In this document: piece by piece, positions 43,664 through 55,339 of the stretch | Layout of the letters: each line of letters opens with the position of its first letter | How positions within the stretch are numbered: the first letter of the stretch is position 1 | Assembly: GCA_049999725.1 (NCBI GenBank) | Contig: JBNGIS010018091.1 | Coordinates: forward strand, 1-64,000 | Direction of reading: 5' to 3' | Length of the DNA: 64,000 nucleotides | DNA from: Haplomitrium mnioides | Taxonomy: Eukaryota > Marchantiophyta > Haplomitriopsida > Calobryales | Notes under the pieces: model-generated | What the model was told of the DNA's origin: nothing | What the model saw: only the letters and a program-made list of their open reading frames with translations | Database searches by the model: none | Position numbers and translations under genes: made by a program

Positions 43664-46392
43664 ATAGACGCAGATTCTGTAGTGTTTCATTGAGCAAAGA
43701 TTTTCTCAAGCTAGAAGTTGTGGACGCGAGCAGATATTGTCGAGGTGTTGAGAGCATAGATTTCTTCAAGCAACAATTTTAGAGATTCTTGTAAGCAGGT
43801 TTGTTGCTTCAGTTTTGATTAGCAATCGGGGGAGGTAGAAAGCACCTAAAGAGTATGTGCCTGATTGGAGGTGTTTGCATTGAGGAGAAGCCTTGGAAAT
43901 GATTGAGAAATCTTACTGTCAGCTTCGTCTCTTGGCTACTAAGTCAAAATAACCCCAAAGTAGCCTCACCCAACCCGTAATAGTGTAATTCATGGATTCT
44001 TTTGCTTGGGAGGGACCTGAAATGTCATTGCTTGAAGTTAAGGGAGGGCTGGGATGAGGAATCCAGCCTCATGGCAGGTCTGGACTCTATATTTCAGACC
44101 TGTACTGGAAGTTCAAATTTGGATTACAAGGGTCCAGCCATCTTGTCCTCCTCCAAACCAACCCCAAGCAGCCCCCCTTTCCTAGAATACCTGGCTGGAG
44201 GATCTGAACTCTCCTCTTGGGTCACACCAACCTGATTTGAGTGTGCATTGAGCTCCTTGCACCCCCTCTTCCCTGATTGCTAATTTATCCTCTGTTCTTG
44301 CTAGAACAAGGGAGGGGGACAAGATCTGGCCTCTAGTTGTGTTGGGAGGCCAGACTCTTACTCTTAACAAGTTTAAGGAGCCCTGGTAGCTGCCTTGAAA
44401 CTTGCAGCCAGCCTCAATTCTGCCTCCACCTCCTCCTTGGCCTTCCACCACTTGTGTCCCCTGTTTTTTCTAGAAATGAAATCAGATTTGAAATTCAGGG
44501 CTGAACTTGTTCCAGCCACCACGAAACAAACACAATGCAATGCACGATAATCCTTGCTCTTTCACTTTATTGCAAGATCTGAACTGCAATTCAGATCTGA
44601 TTTTCTACAAACACTATGGTAGTTAAAGAACTTGGCTACAATACACAAGACCGAAAACCTAGCAATCTCACTAATCCCCACACCCATGCACCCCATCTTA
44701 GAATAGTTTTTCCTCCACTTTCGAGAGAGTTCATGTACCTTTTACTCCTTCACTAGGGAGATGGCCTTCTCAACCATTAGTACCCACACACCCCCACCAC
44801 ATTTAGTGCATTCCCAAGGTTGCCTTTCTCTTGCAGCCAACCTTGACACCTCCAAGAACAGAAATGACACTCACCATGGATTGTTTGCAACTTGAAAATC
44901 ACAACCCTCTTGGCTACTTGAGGAATGTGGATCCCCTCTCTTGATCAAAGATTGATTGATGTTGGACTTCCAATGTGGCCTGTTGGATTGGCAGGCTGAA
45001 GAAGTGCAGAGCTCATGCCCCCACAGATCTGAGGCATATGTCTCTTGGCACAACTGGAAGCCTCATGGTTCCTAGCTCAGCCTCACCATATGGGCCAGAT
45101 CTGTTGACAAAGCTCCCACCCTCGCCTCCTTTCTCTAGCCTATGCACACATTCAACCCTCACATATTCACCTCCTCTTGACATGGTCTAAGTGCTCTAGC
45201 CTTGAAGAGCTGCCTCCAATTGATGAAGCCCTCTGAGAATGATCCATTGTGAGCTCCCCAAAGAGCTAAACCCCCTAGGATTGAATGCAACTTCAATTCT
45301 CCACCCTTAGTTCCAAAACACATCCAATGGTTGCAGATTAGTAATTCAACAACCTGTCACTACACATGCACAATGTCAAGGAAAAAATAGTATGATGAAG
45401 AGCGTCTTGTTGCCACCAATCCAACGTAACTCTCTTTGCATTGTTATGTGGTATGTAGCTCTAGCGATTCGCAAACCAACCTTGACACCTCCAAGAACAG
45501 AAATGACACTCACCATGCCTTGCTACCATTCCTTGTTTTTTTTTCATTTTCCCATACCCTCTTTCCGTATTTCTCCCCTTAGCCTTTATTTTTGCGGAAT
45601 CTCTAACTTTGACCTCCAGATGAGATGTTTTGGCCTTCAAACATGTGCTCTGCCTTCCCTATGCTCTAGAAAATCATTAAGCCTACAAAACACCGGCTTA
45701 CACTTACTGCCCAGATTTTGTCAAGCAGTATTGCATTGAGGGCAAGTTTCTTTGTCAATTTCGAGATTTTGTCAAGAAAAAGGAAAGAGATTCTTCTAGT
45801 GCATGGCAGGGCGAGGACAATTTTGTTGAACATGGGGAGGCAATTTCTCATGTATTCGGGCTTTTCATGTGCAAGTTTTCTCTACTAAGAGGCAACTACA
45901 CATGGCTTCCCTATGATCTGCACTGATGCTAGTTAGGTACTGCAAATTTTTGTTTGCAGGGATTCTTCCTCAAGTAGTTTGGTTGAGCAGAGCATCGAGC
46001 ACAAATTGTTTTGTGTCAAAACGGGCTAAGAAGGTTGACATTCAAGCAAATCTTCGTGGAGTTGTTGTTTTTCAAGGGAAGGCAGATTTTTCCCTTTATT
46101 CATCCTATTCGGGTGTGGTTTTATAGCCTGCAGCATTCAACAAAGGTCAAGCTCTGAGAGAAAATTTGAAGACTCATAAAGAGTTTAGGATGACAAAGTT
46201 TTGCTACATGGCTCTGTATGTTGAAGGGGGCTCTGTATTTTTGGTTTATGTGGTAGCCGATTTTGGTAATTGCAGACAAAGACCAAGAGCATTTTTGCAT
46301 CAGGAAATTGCAAAGTACGTGGTATGTTGGAATAGAAAAGAGTAGAGTGAATCTCTAAACAAGACTTGGACAAGTACAAGACACAACAACTT
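43664..46392. other. Unclassified DNA inside element C, GC-richer from 44.0 to 45.5 kb
   Basis: No supported gene. The 44.0-45.5 kb part differs in composition, with many CC/CT-rich runs (for example GCCTCCACCTCCTCC), and looks like a separate insertion. A perfect 42-bp direct repeat lies at 44837-44878 and 45476-45517. Confidence 0.35.
44837..45517. repeat. Perfect 42-bp direct repeat, 639 bp apart
   Basis: CCAACCTTGACACCTCCAAG... to ...CTCACCATG is identical at 44837-44878 and 45476-45517, while flanking text differs completely. This suggests a local template-switch or insertion-linked duplication. Confidence 0.85.
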
Positions 46393-47292
46393 TGTTTTGA
46401 AGGGTTTATTCGGCATATGTGGACGAGCACCAAATGCATCTACAAGTAGTGTTTAACAAGCTCAGGTACCATAGGTTGAAGTTGCATCCAAGCAATTGCA
46501 AATTCTTCCAAGACCAGATTGAGTATTTGGGACACACTATATATCTAGGAGATTGGATGTGCAAAAAACTAAGGTGAGTGTCATTGCTAAGATTCCACAA
46601 CTCATTGATGTGAGTAAAGTCCATGGATTTTTTGGGTTGGATGGTTACTATAGGATATATTTGAAAGGTTTCAACCAAATTGCCAAGCCTTTGAACATGC
46701 TCACCAAGCTTGATCAGGAATGGATTTGAGGTGAAGACCACAAGAGGGCCTTCCCCGAGTTGAAATGTAGGTTGACTTCTACACCTATTTTGAGGAAACC
46801 TCTTGCAAGAAGATTGCTTTAGCTTCATACAAATTGGAGTAGAGCAGTGCTGAGAGTAGTGCTAACCTATAAGGATGAGAAGGGAGAAGAGTTTGTGGTA
46901 GTCTTTGCGATCAAATCGAATAATTCGGTTGAGGATAAGTAAAGTTCCTATGAGGGAGAGTGTTTAGCAGTAGTGTGGGATGTGGTACACTTTTGTTGTT
47001 ATTTGTTTGGTACTCTATTCACTTTGGTTACAGATCATCAACCTCTCGAATGGTTGATGGAATCTGATAAACTACCCAGATGGGCATTGTTGTTGCAAGA
47101 GTATGAATTCCAAGTGGTTAATAGGCCTATTACAACTAACTTGGATGTAGATGGATTGAGCCATAATGCATCTACAAGCTTGTATGATGAACCTGGTGCG
47201 CGTTGGTATGTGGGCTTCGATGAGGAGATGGTAATGGGTTGGCATGCATATGCCTTTCTTTCTTGGATGCCAACTTGGAGTGGATTGGTGGC
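46393..47292 (+). pseudogene. RT thumb and RNase H of element C
   Basis: The segment starts in the RT thumb (FSAYVDEHQMHLQ-like text, then KLRYHRLKLHPSNCKFF and QIEYLGHTI, 46400-46540). The connection (KVHGFFGLDGYYRIYLKGF, about 46618) follows. RNase H is best seen at 46973-47290, with FTLVTDHQPLEWLM and ANLDVDGLSH-like NLDVDGLSH text. The RT palm is not visible upstream. The reading frame is cut at 47292 by copia E and resumes at 53401. Stops and shifts are present before 46970. Confidence 0.8.
47288..47292. repeat. Target-site duplication (left) of copia E, GTGGC
   Basis: GTGGC abuts the left LTR and is repeated exactly at 53396-53400. Confidence 0.92.
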
Positions 47293-47520
47293 TGTTAGAG
47301 TTATAGGTAGAGCAATTAATCTCATATGCACACAAAGACATGCAAGAATGTACTTCACTATACGGCAGGAGCGCAACCAAATACAGAGGGGAAGAGAGAG
47401 CATAATGTGCATCTCAAGCAGCCCCATATATATACACCTAAGCTAACTGGCCTAACATAACTGTGCACTAACTAAGGTGGCTGCCAAGTTAACCGGCAGT
47501 TAGAGCTCGAAATCTCAATA
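47293..47520 (-). repeat. 3' LTR of copia E (228 bp)
   Basis: Same length as the 5' LTR and about 97 percent identical by hand count. The stop codon of pol (47472-47474) lies inside it. Confidence 0.95.
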
Positions 47521-50500
47521 CTCCCTCTCGAGCTCAAGACACACACTCCAAGCTGCTTCCAAAACCTATGCAGCTTCTCTGCTCCTAAAGCCTTAGTGAA
47601 AATATCAGCCAACTGCTCCTCAATGCTGATGTACTGCAAGTCAATCACCCTAGCCAAAACCTTCTCCCTAACAAAATGATAATGCACTTCAATGTGCTTT
47701 GAACGTGCATGAAAAACTGGGTTACTAGCTAGCTGAATACTGCTTATATTGTCACAATGGACCCTCACTGGGCCTCTTATAGGGACATCTACATCCTGCA
47801 AAAACTTAAGCAACCACATTACCTCACATGTAGCCATTGCTGCCCCTCGATACTCCGACTCTGTGCTTGAGAGGGCAACAGTTGGTTGCTTCTTGCTGCT
47901 CCATGCAACTCCGGCACTTCCAAATGAAAAAACAAAGCCACTAGTAGATCTCCGGTCACCAGCACTTCCTGCCCAATCTGCATCTGTAAAACCAGCAAGC
48001 TGGAATGCACTATTGCTGTCATAAAACAGCCCAAACTGAAGTGTGGTTTTCACGTACCAAAAACTCCTGTGCACAGCATCCATGTGTGGCTTTCTTGGAG
48101 TCTGCATAAACTGACTGACCAAGCCCACAACATAACTCAAATCTGGCCTGGTGATGGTGCTATATATCAAGCTACCTACCATCTTCCTGAAGCTTGAAGG
48201 ATCATCTAGTAATTCCCCTTCATGACTGACCAGCTTTGTATTCTGATCAAGGGGTATGGCAATCGGTTTACAACCTGTCATTCCATATCTAGACTGCATC
48301 TCTAATGCATACTGCCTCTGAATCAACCAGATCCCTTGATCTGATTTGATCACCTCAATGCCAAGGAAATGCCTCAGCTCACCTAGATCCTTCATCTCAA
48401 ACTTCGAATGCAGCAAGTTCTTAACTTCCAAAATATCATCAAGACTACCTCCAGTCAAGATTAAATCATCAACATATATGAGTATGAGCATAGTTCCCTT
48501 CTCCGTCCTCCTGACATAAAGAGAATAATCTGAATTCGAAATCTGGAACCCAATAGTAACAAGATACTCACCAATCTTGTTTGACTATGTTTGAGGTGCT
48601 TGCTTGAACCCATATAGAGCCTTCTTCAGCCTACAAACCTGATCTGGATGAACCAGATCTATGAACCCTTGTGGCTGTACCATATACACCTCCTCTTCCA
48701 GCTCCCCATGTAGAAATGCATTCTTCACGTCCATCTGGTGTAATGTCCACCGTTTTGCTGCTGCCACTGCAATCACAGCTCGGACCGTGGTCATTCTGGC
48801 TACAGGGCTGAAAGTCTCCTCATAATCAATACCATGAGTCTGAGCATACCCCTTTGCTACCAGCCTTGCCTTGAACCTGCTTACACTTCCATCTTCATTC
48901 CTCTTCACTTTGTAAACCCACTTACAACCGATAGCTTTCTTACCTGCAGGTAAATCGACCAGATCCCATGTCTGGTTTTTCTCCAAGGCCTTCATCTCTT
49001 CAACCATTGCTGTAGTCCATCTGCAATCACTTAGAGCCTCATGAAAAACAGCCGGCTCCTTCTCAGTGATTACCTGAACCATGTAAGCATGGTGAAGTGC
49101 AAATGCACCCTTGTGCATTAATCTGTCCACTGGGTATCTTACCCACTTCTGCGTAGGGGTGGACTCTGTACTGGCTGTAATGGCTGCCCTTGTACACGAG
49201 TGGTTGCTGAAATTTCTCTCAGCTCCTCATCTGCATCATCATGGACACCACCAGCACTTCCGATCTCCGAATGTGAGCTAGTCAAGGCTTGCAACTCCAT
49301 ATTCCTGTTCAACCTCTCCTGCAATATCCCACTGCTACTACACTCACCTTGAGGTCCACTGAGCTCCTGAACTTGTTGATTCTCCTCAAGCATCACCTGC
49401 TTGCCTTTCACATCAACATGTGCATCAACAATCTTTGGGTTATACCAACTGCTCAGTTCATCAAAAACAACGTCTCTACTCACTCTTACCATACGTGAAG
49501 TAGGACAATAACACTTATACCCTTTCTGTTCACTTGAGTACCCTATGAACACACACTTCTCAGCTTTAGGATCCAGCTTGCTTCTCGTCTCAGCTGGAAC
49601 ATGAACATAAGCAATACAACCGAAAACTTTCAAGTGTGAAATATCTGGCTTCCTTTCAGTGAACTTCTCTTTGGGTGTCATCCCATGTACAGCAGCTGTA
49701 GGCGTGCGGTTCATGATGTACACCACTGTAGCCACAGCTTCTGCCCAGTAGTGATGAGGCATACTCTTCTCATTCATCAAAGCACGTGCTACCTCCGCAA
49801 CATGCCGATTCTTCCTCTCAGCAACTCCATTTTGTTGAGGCGTATACCTGCAAGACTGCTGTCTCTTGATGCCTTCTCTCTGCAAGTATGAACAAAACTC
49901 TCCAGAAAAGTACTCACCTCCACCATCAGATCTAAGGCACTTGATGTGCTGCCCTTTTTCCTTCTCCACCATTGCTCAAAAATGTTTGAAGTGTGAAAAC
50001 ACCTCACTCTTCTGCTTCATGAAATAAATCCACATTTTCCTTGAGCAATCATCAATGAAAGTAACATAATAAGAACACCCACTAAGTGAAGCTGTTCTTG
50101 TAGGACCCCATACATCTGAATGTACAACCTATAGTGGCCTTCTAGCCGCATATGCTTCATGAGTGAATGGTCGCCTAGTTTGCTTAGCAAACTGACATGG
50201 TTCACATATCTTCTGCATGCCTTCCACCTTAAACTTTGGCAATCCATTTACAACTCCAGATGTCTACATATGTCTCAACCTTGGAATGTTGACATGACCA
50301 ATCCTCTTGTGCCAAATCTCAATATCTGACACGACGAGCTCGAGTGCCATGAGCAAACATTGCCTCAGTGACATTCGGTATACTCACATCCAACGTGAAC
50401 ATCCTGCCACTCTTCTTACCTGTAGTAATCAGGTTGCAATTGTTGCCCCAATCCTCTATATAAACTTCAGTAGGATTAAATCTCACCTGCATATTTTGCT

Positions 50501-51722
50501 CTACACACTGCCCAACCGAAATTAGATTCTTTTGTATCATAGGCACGTGCAAAACATCCTCTAAACACTTGGTCTCTCCATTCTCCATCATAACAGGAAC
50601 ACGGCTAATCTTTTGGATAGGATGCATGGAAGAGTCACCGGTCTCAACATACCAAGGTGTACTCATATCTCTGGTCTCCTTGAACCACTCTCCATGACCT
50701 GTCATGTGGTTCGAACATGCGGAATCTATGAACCACTTATCCTCAACTTCAACTTGTGTACTAGACACTGCTGAGAATCCATGTTGCATGACAAACAACG
50801 ACCCTTTGCCGATATTGGATTCTACATAGTTACCCTGTGCAGTGTTTCCTTTCATATTATTCTGCTTCTTGTAACAATCCTTAGCCATATGACCGGACTT
50901 GCCACAGTAATAACACTCTGTAACTGACATGTTGTGCTGACCTCCACGTCCTTGGTTTCTCCCCCTGCCTCTGGTATGGCCTCTGCCACCATACTGCTGA
51001 TGGGAGTTGGATTGTGTTGGTCCACTAGAGCGTCCTCTACCAATGTTGCCTCTAGCTGTATTTTTGCCTCTTCCTCTACCGCGATTCGAGTAGAACACCT
51101 GCTCAGTATTGCTTTGACTACTTGAAGCTCCCCCTCCAAGGTCAAGTTCTTTAGCAACAAGCATCGCGATGAGTTGCGCAAAGGAAGTGGTTCCCTCACG
51201 TGTCCTCATGGATGTCTTGAACTGCTTGTACTCCTTACCTAAACCATTCAAACATACAACAACCATGGCACTCTCTTTCACTTGCTCTCCAACATTTGCT
51301 AACTGCTCAGCCAAAGACTTAATCTTCAAAGCAAACGCATTGATATTCATCCTCTCTTTTTGCAGATTAAAGAACTCCATCTGCAAAGTCAACTTGCGTG
51401 CATCTGAAGTAACTGTATACCTCTCCTTGAGCAGATCCCAAGCCTCCTTGGGTGTCTTGGCTGCCGACACATATCCCATCATCTTGTCGTCGACACTCAT
51501 AGTCAGCCAATAGAGAAGGCGATGTACCTTAGCAATGTGTGCTTTGTAACGCTGCATGTCGTCAACAGTTGGCGATGGACCAAGTACAGACTCCTCCTCT
51601 TCGTCTGTGATGAGTTCCTAGAACTCTTTCCCTTTGATAAAATTCGTCATACGGGCTGACCAAACTGAATAATTGTGCTCATTCAGCTTGTCAGTCACAA
51701 TCTGGGAAATACCATCCGCCAT
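47472..51722 (-). pseudogene. gag-pol polyprotein of copia E
   Basis: Gag starts at ATG 51722 (MADGISQIVTDKLNEHNYSV) and is interrupted by a TAG at 51618-51620. It contains the UBN2-type core, an Arg/Gly-rich stretch and a CCHC knuckle (CYYCGKSGHMAKDC, about 50.9 kb). Protease has DSACSNHM (the plant copia DSGAS-type site with Ala). A shift near 50.33 kb precedes the integrase finger. Three stops lie between 50.26 and 49.97 kb. The integrase core keeps all three catalytic residues (HSDVWGP, RSDGGGEY, QQNGVAERKNR). RT (49130-48585) has [13 protein letters not shown] and a stop at YGFKQAPQT, where APR-x-W is usual. YVDD (about 48.47 kb), RNase H with FTDADWAG, STESEY and CDN are intact. The last codons run through the polypurine tract into the LTR. 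Confidence 0.93.
47521..47529 (-). other. Polypurine tract of copia E
   Basis: GAGAGGGAG on the coding strand abuts the 3' LTR. Confidence 0.8.
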
Positions 51723-53155
51723 ATGAACACAATGTAAACAAATCAACCAGGTAAGTAGAATCAGGTGTCAAGATGAAATCAGAAAAAAAATCTGGTTTCG
51801 ACCCTCAGGAAATCTGCAGATCAGAAAACAGGACTCCCCTGGTCCAAACTAGTGATTAAATAGAAAAATAAGACCCCTAGGAAAAAAACACTTAATAGTT
51901 CTTATAGCTAAGTTGTTCTTATTTAGGAAGTTCTTATAACTAATGTGTTCTTATGCAGGAAGTTCTTATTACTTTATAGTTCTTCTTTGAATAAGAACAA
52001 AGTTTATTATTAGAACGGTGACTTAAGGAAGGGCTGAGAGAGCTCCTTCGTTGAGCTCCTCTTACGAAAGATAGTTCTGCTTGTTCTGCGCACGGCGACT
52101 TCGTAAAATTAGGCAGTGTCCTTCAAGCAGCACGTAGCAGAGTGAGCGGCGATCGATCTTCTTCTGTAAATCTGCTTTGGTAAAGGTTCAATTGTGTAAA
52201 ATCTTTGTCGAATTGCACGTCGATTGCGGCTCCGAACCAGAGCAGCCCTTCAACGCTGCTGCGATTGCTCGGCAGCGAATTGGCTGGGCTCTTCCGCTGA
52301 TCGTGATGATTGCATACAGCCTGCGATCGTCTTCTTCAAGCGATCAGAGTATAGTTAGTGAGCCTCTTCGATTCAGCGACACAGCTCTCAAGATCGCTCC
52401 TGATCGTCCTGCCTTTGCAATACTTTGTCGCTGCCAATTTTTTTGTGTAGGACTGCGCTTGCCTTTGGCGCTCTGTTTGCATGCGAGAATCGCAGCATTC
52501 GACTGGGTAGAATGGCCTTCGATGTGGTGCTTTTTTTTTCTCTCTGGTTGGCGACATCTGTTTAGTTTCCCTGGACGTAGCTTCTGGGCGAAAACACGAA
52601 CGCGGTCCTTGGGTGAACCGTAGCCCCCGTCGTATCTTTGCTGTGCGTGGACGATTTTGCTGCTAGGAATAATCCCCCTACGATGAATGCTCGAGCTCGG
52701 TGTTGTCAGTGATTCTGGTAGAGCTGTTCGAGTTCTGCTTCGAATCTTCCCTTATACCTTCCAATCGAGTCGCTTCACGTGGGCGACTCTTGTTCGATCA
52801 AGAAGGAGCAGAAAAAGCCTCGATTCTTCTGCCTTGAAACAGCCTCGATTCTTCTGTGAGCTGTTTTCTTCCACCAAAATCTTGGTTCTCTTATAACCAA
52901 TATAACACGCGCATAGCCAACGGTCTTTCTTCAATATAACCAGGCTGCCTCTCCGCAGCCGGAAAAAAATTTCAAGATCGCCTTTAGAACTCCTTGAGCT
53001 CTATTTTGCACCCTGTTAGTGCAAATCACATATGCTCCTCCTGAGCATGTAGCAGGCTGACGCGGGACACTCCTCCTTGTGATGACTCTCTCAGGTAACT
53101 CCCCTTAACAAAAAAAGATCTCTACACACTACTCATAAACTCAACAGCAACCTAA
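51723..53155 (-). other. Long untranslated leader of copia E
   Basis: About 1.4 kb separates primer site and gag. It holds no conserved coding frame; the open frames on either strand (such as 52177-52623) show no motif. At 51896-51990 the text AGTTCTTAT or GTTCTTAT recurs six to seven times with spacing of about 15-24 bp. Confidence 0.6.
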
Positions 53156-53167
53156 GCTCTGATACCA
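53156..53167 (-). other. Primer-binding site of copia E
   Basis: TGGTATCAGAGC on the coding strand, a 12 of 12 match to the tRNA-Met site, abuts the 5' LTR. Confidence 0.95.
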
Positions 53168-53395
53168 TGTTAGAGTTATAGGCACAGCAATTAATCTCAT
53201 ATGCACACAAAGACATGCAAGAATGTACTTCACTATACGGCAGGAGCGCAACCAAATACATAGGGGAAGAGAGAGCATAATGTGCATCTCAAGCAGCCCC
53301 ATATATATACACCTAAGCTAACTGGCCTAACATAACTGTTCGCTAACTAAGGTGGCTGCCAAGTTAACTGGCAGTTAGAGCTCGAAATCTCAATA
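53168..53395 (-). repeat. 5' LTR of copia E (228 bp)
   Basis: Matches 47293-47520. A TATA-like run (GTATATATAT on the coding strand, 53301-53311) is the likely promoter. Confidence 0.95.
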
Positions 53396-53400
53396 GTGGC
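53396..53400. repeat. Target-site duplication (right) of copia E, GTGGC
   Basis: Exact repeat of 47288-47292. Confidence 0.92.
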
Positions 53401-54903
53401 TGACCTTTCTAATAGAGTTCTTGTTGAGATCTCAACAAGAGACGGAGTTGAGGGTTCTAATTTGGATTAGGATATTCATAGTGATGGGCATGTATTGGAG
53501 TATCTACGCACATGTTTTATGAGTAGACAACTTGATGCCAATGAGAGAGATAGAGTCCAGCATCGAGCCAAGAGGTTCCGATGGGAAGGGGCTCAACTTT
53601 TGCGTGTCTTGACTGATAGGAAGGTATGTGTTGTGCCTAAACCAATGCAAGATCTTGCACTAGTGTGCCATGCCCATGAGGAGTTGGAACATTTTGGGGT
53701 GAAGCGTATTTACAGTTTATTGCAGACATAGTATTGGTGAACACTGATGTGCAATAGTAGGTCGCCAAGTGTGTGGTGTGTGATTGAAATCTAGCATTGT
53801 GTAATGCTCCCACTCCTCAATTGTAGCCACTACCTATCATGGGTTTGGGATATCGTCGGAGTTTGGATTTTGCAGGTCACTTGCCTTTGAACCAACGACA
53901 CAGTAGATGTGTGTTAGTGATAGTCGAGCATTTCTCCAAGTGGATTGAGTTGCTAGCCTTGTCAGACAAGACAAGTGGAGGAGTGGCTATCGCTTTCTTG
54001 GACTGAGTTCTTAGTCATTTTAGAGCACTTGCCAAAGTGTTGATAGATCAGAGTATGGAATTTTGAGGTGAGTTTGAAGTTTTGTGTGAGCAACCTCTCA
54101 TTGATCACCGTACTACGTCTAGAGATCATCTTGAGGTAGATGGGTTGGCTGAACGAGTGGTTCAGACAGTGAAGAAAGCATTGCACAAGTATAACTTGCA
54201 AGCAGGTCACCATGGGGATTGGGATTTCTAATTATAGTGGCTTGTGATGGGTTACAGATTCAGTAAGCAGACATCCTTGGCATCTTTTTTTCATCTTATT
54301 TTCTCTTATATAGGAGGGAACTTGATTTACCCTCTTCTATTCGACGTGATGTCACCATGGTTGTGGATCTAGATGATCCAGATGTTTGGGTGTAGGTGTG
54401 TTCATCGAGAGCTTGAGTATTTGAGAAACTTATGCCCATGGTAGTTGACAACCTTGCCATTGCTCAGCATTGTGATACTTTTCGATATGCCATCATACAT
54501 GGAGGTGGACATCGCACTAGGATTCAGAGATTTCATCCTAGTGATTATGATTATGTGCAGCAGATAGCACCCACGACACTTGATGTCACTACTGGGCTCC
54601 AAATTCTGTGTGTACATGAGGTACTACTTTTGGGAGTTTTGCAGCTGAAGGGATGTGATGGCATGGTTTGGAAGGATTATGTGCACAATTATGCACCTTG
54701 TCACCTTCCAAACATCAATGGCACTATGGACTTTAGTGTGACGCAAGTTCTTGTCGGTTTGAAGTACGTGTTATATGGTTCTTCTCAAGAGGCAACTACT
54801 ATATTGATTTTTTAGGTGTTTTAAAGTATGGCATATGTCATGTTTGACGCCTCCATTGGTTACTATTCTTGGTAGATTATGGTTTTTCCCTCACTGTTTA
54901 TAG
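53401..54903 (+). pseudogene. Integrase and PHD-finger-like C-terminus of element C
   Basis: This continues the polyprotein interrupted at 47292. The linker and zinc finger are at 53495-53810 (HAHEELEHFGVKRIYSLLQT, then CVV-D--C text). The catalytic core shows SLDFAGHLPLN (first Asp), VLIDQSMEF (second Asp) and VDGLAERVVQTVK (Glu). The C-terminal part is best read at 54432-54815 (NLAIAQHCDTFRYA, APTTLDV, NYAPCHLPN). Beyond it, YVLYGSSQEATTILIF in one frame and RCFKVWHMSCLTPPL...WFFPHC in the next frame (54814-54900) together have the layout of a PHD zinc finger split by a frameshift. Several of its Cys codons have changed (Tyr or Phe in their place). PHD fingers read histone tails, so in a live element this could guide integration (inference). 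Confidence 0.78.
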
Positions 54904-55115
54904 AACAACTAGTTTCCATTGAGTTCTAAGGTTGGTATAGACTATAGGAGGTGAATGATTGGGCTCCATTGCACCCAACCTCCTAGTCTTTGCATTAGTA
55001 GGTGTATATCAATTTTCTAGGAGATAGATGGCTAGCTAGTGTTAGAGGACCTGAACACCAACTAGGGAACGATTGTGAGGTCTTATATAGTGTATGCGTA
55101 TGAGACTCAATTGTT

Positions 55116-55199
55116 TGTCATTCTTTGTTGGATGTCTGTAGATTTCATGGAGTGTGTGAGGACGATGTAGTTGTGTAAGCAATATGTATGCGTACGACA
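55116..55199 (+). repeat. 84-bp LTR copy of element C (middle)
   Basis: TGTCATTC...CGACA, matching 56448-56531. The following internal text (TCTTTCACACC) has a counterpart at 42012. Confidence 0.72.
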
Positions 55200-55339
55200 T
55201 CTTTCACACCATTCCATGAAGTTTTCTATTTTAAGGCATTTTGAGTATTTTGTCTTTTTGTGCCTTAGTATACAATGCCATGTACTCTCATCAAAAGGTT
55301 ATCTTTCAATGTCTATTCACATTTGTGAGCCAAGAGGAG

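Larger units (their letters stand above)
47293..53395 (-). mobile_element. Ty1/copia element E, complete, minus strand
   Basis: This is a full structure of 6,103 bp: two 228-bp LTRs differing at about six positions, a perfect 5-bp target duplication, a perfect tRNA-Met primer site, a polypurine tract, and gag-pol in canonical copia order. The high LTR similarity makes it the youngest insertion visible here, yet the coding frame already has several stops and one shift. LTR termini read TA...CA on the coding strand instead of TG...CA in both copies. Confidence 0.96.

Noticed and set aside
52177-52623. 148-codon open frame in the copia E leader
   Set aside because: On the strand opposite to the element, no motif, Ser/Arg/Leu-rich as expected by chance in this GC-richer leader.
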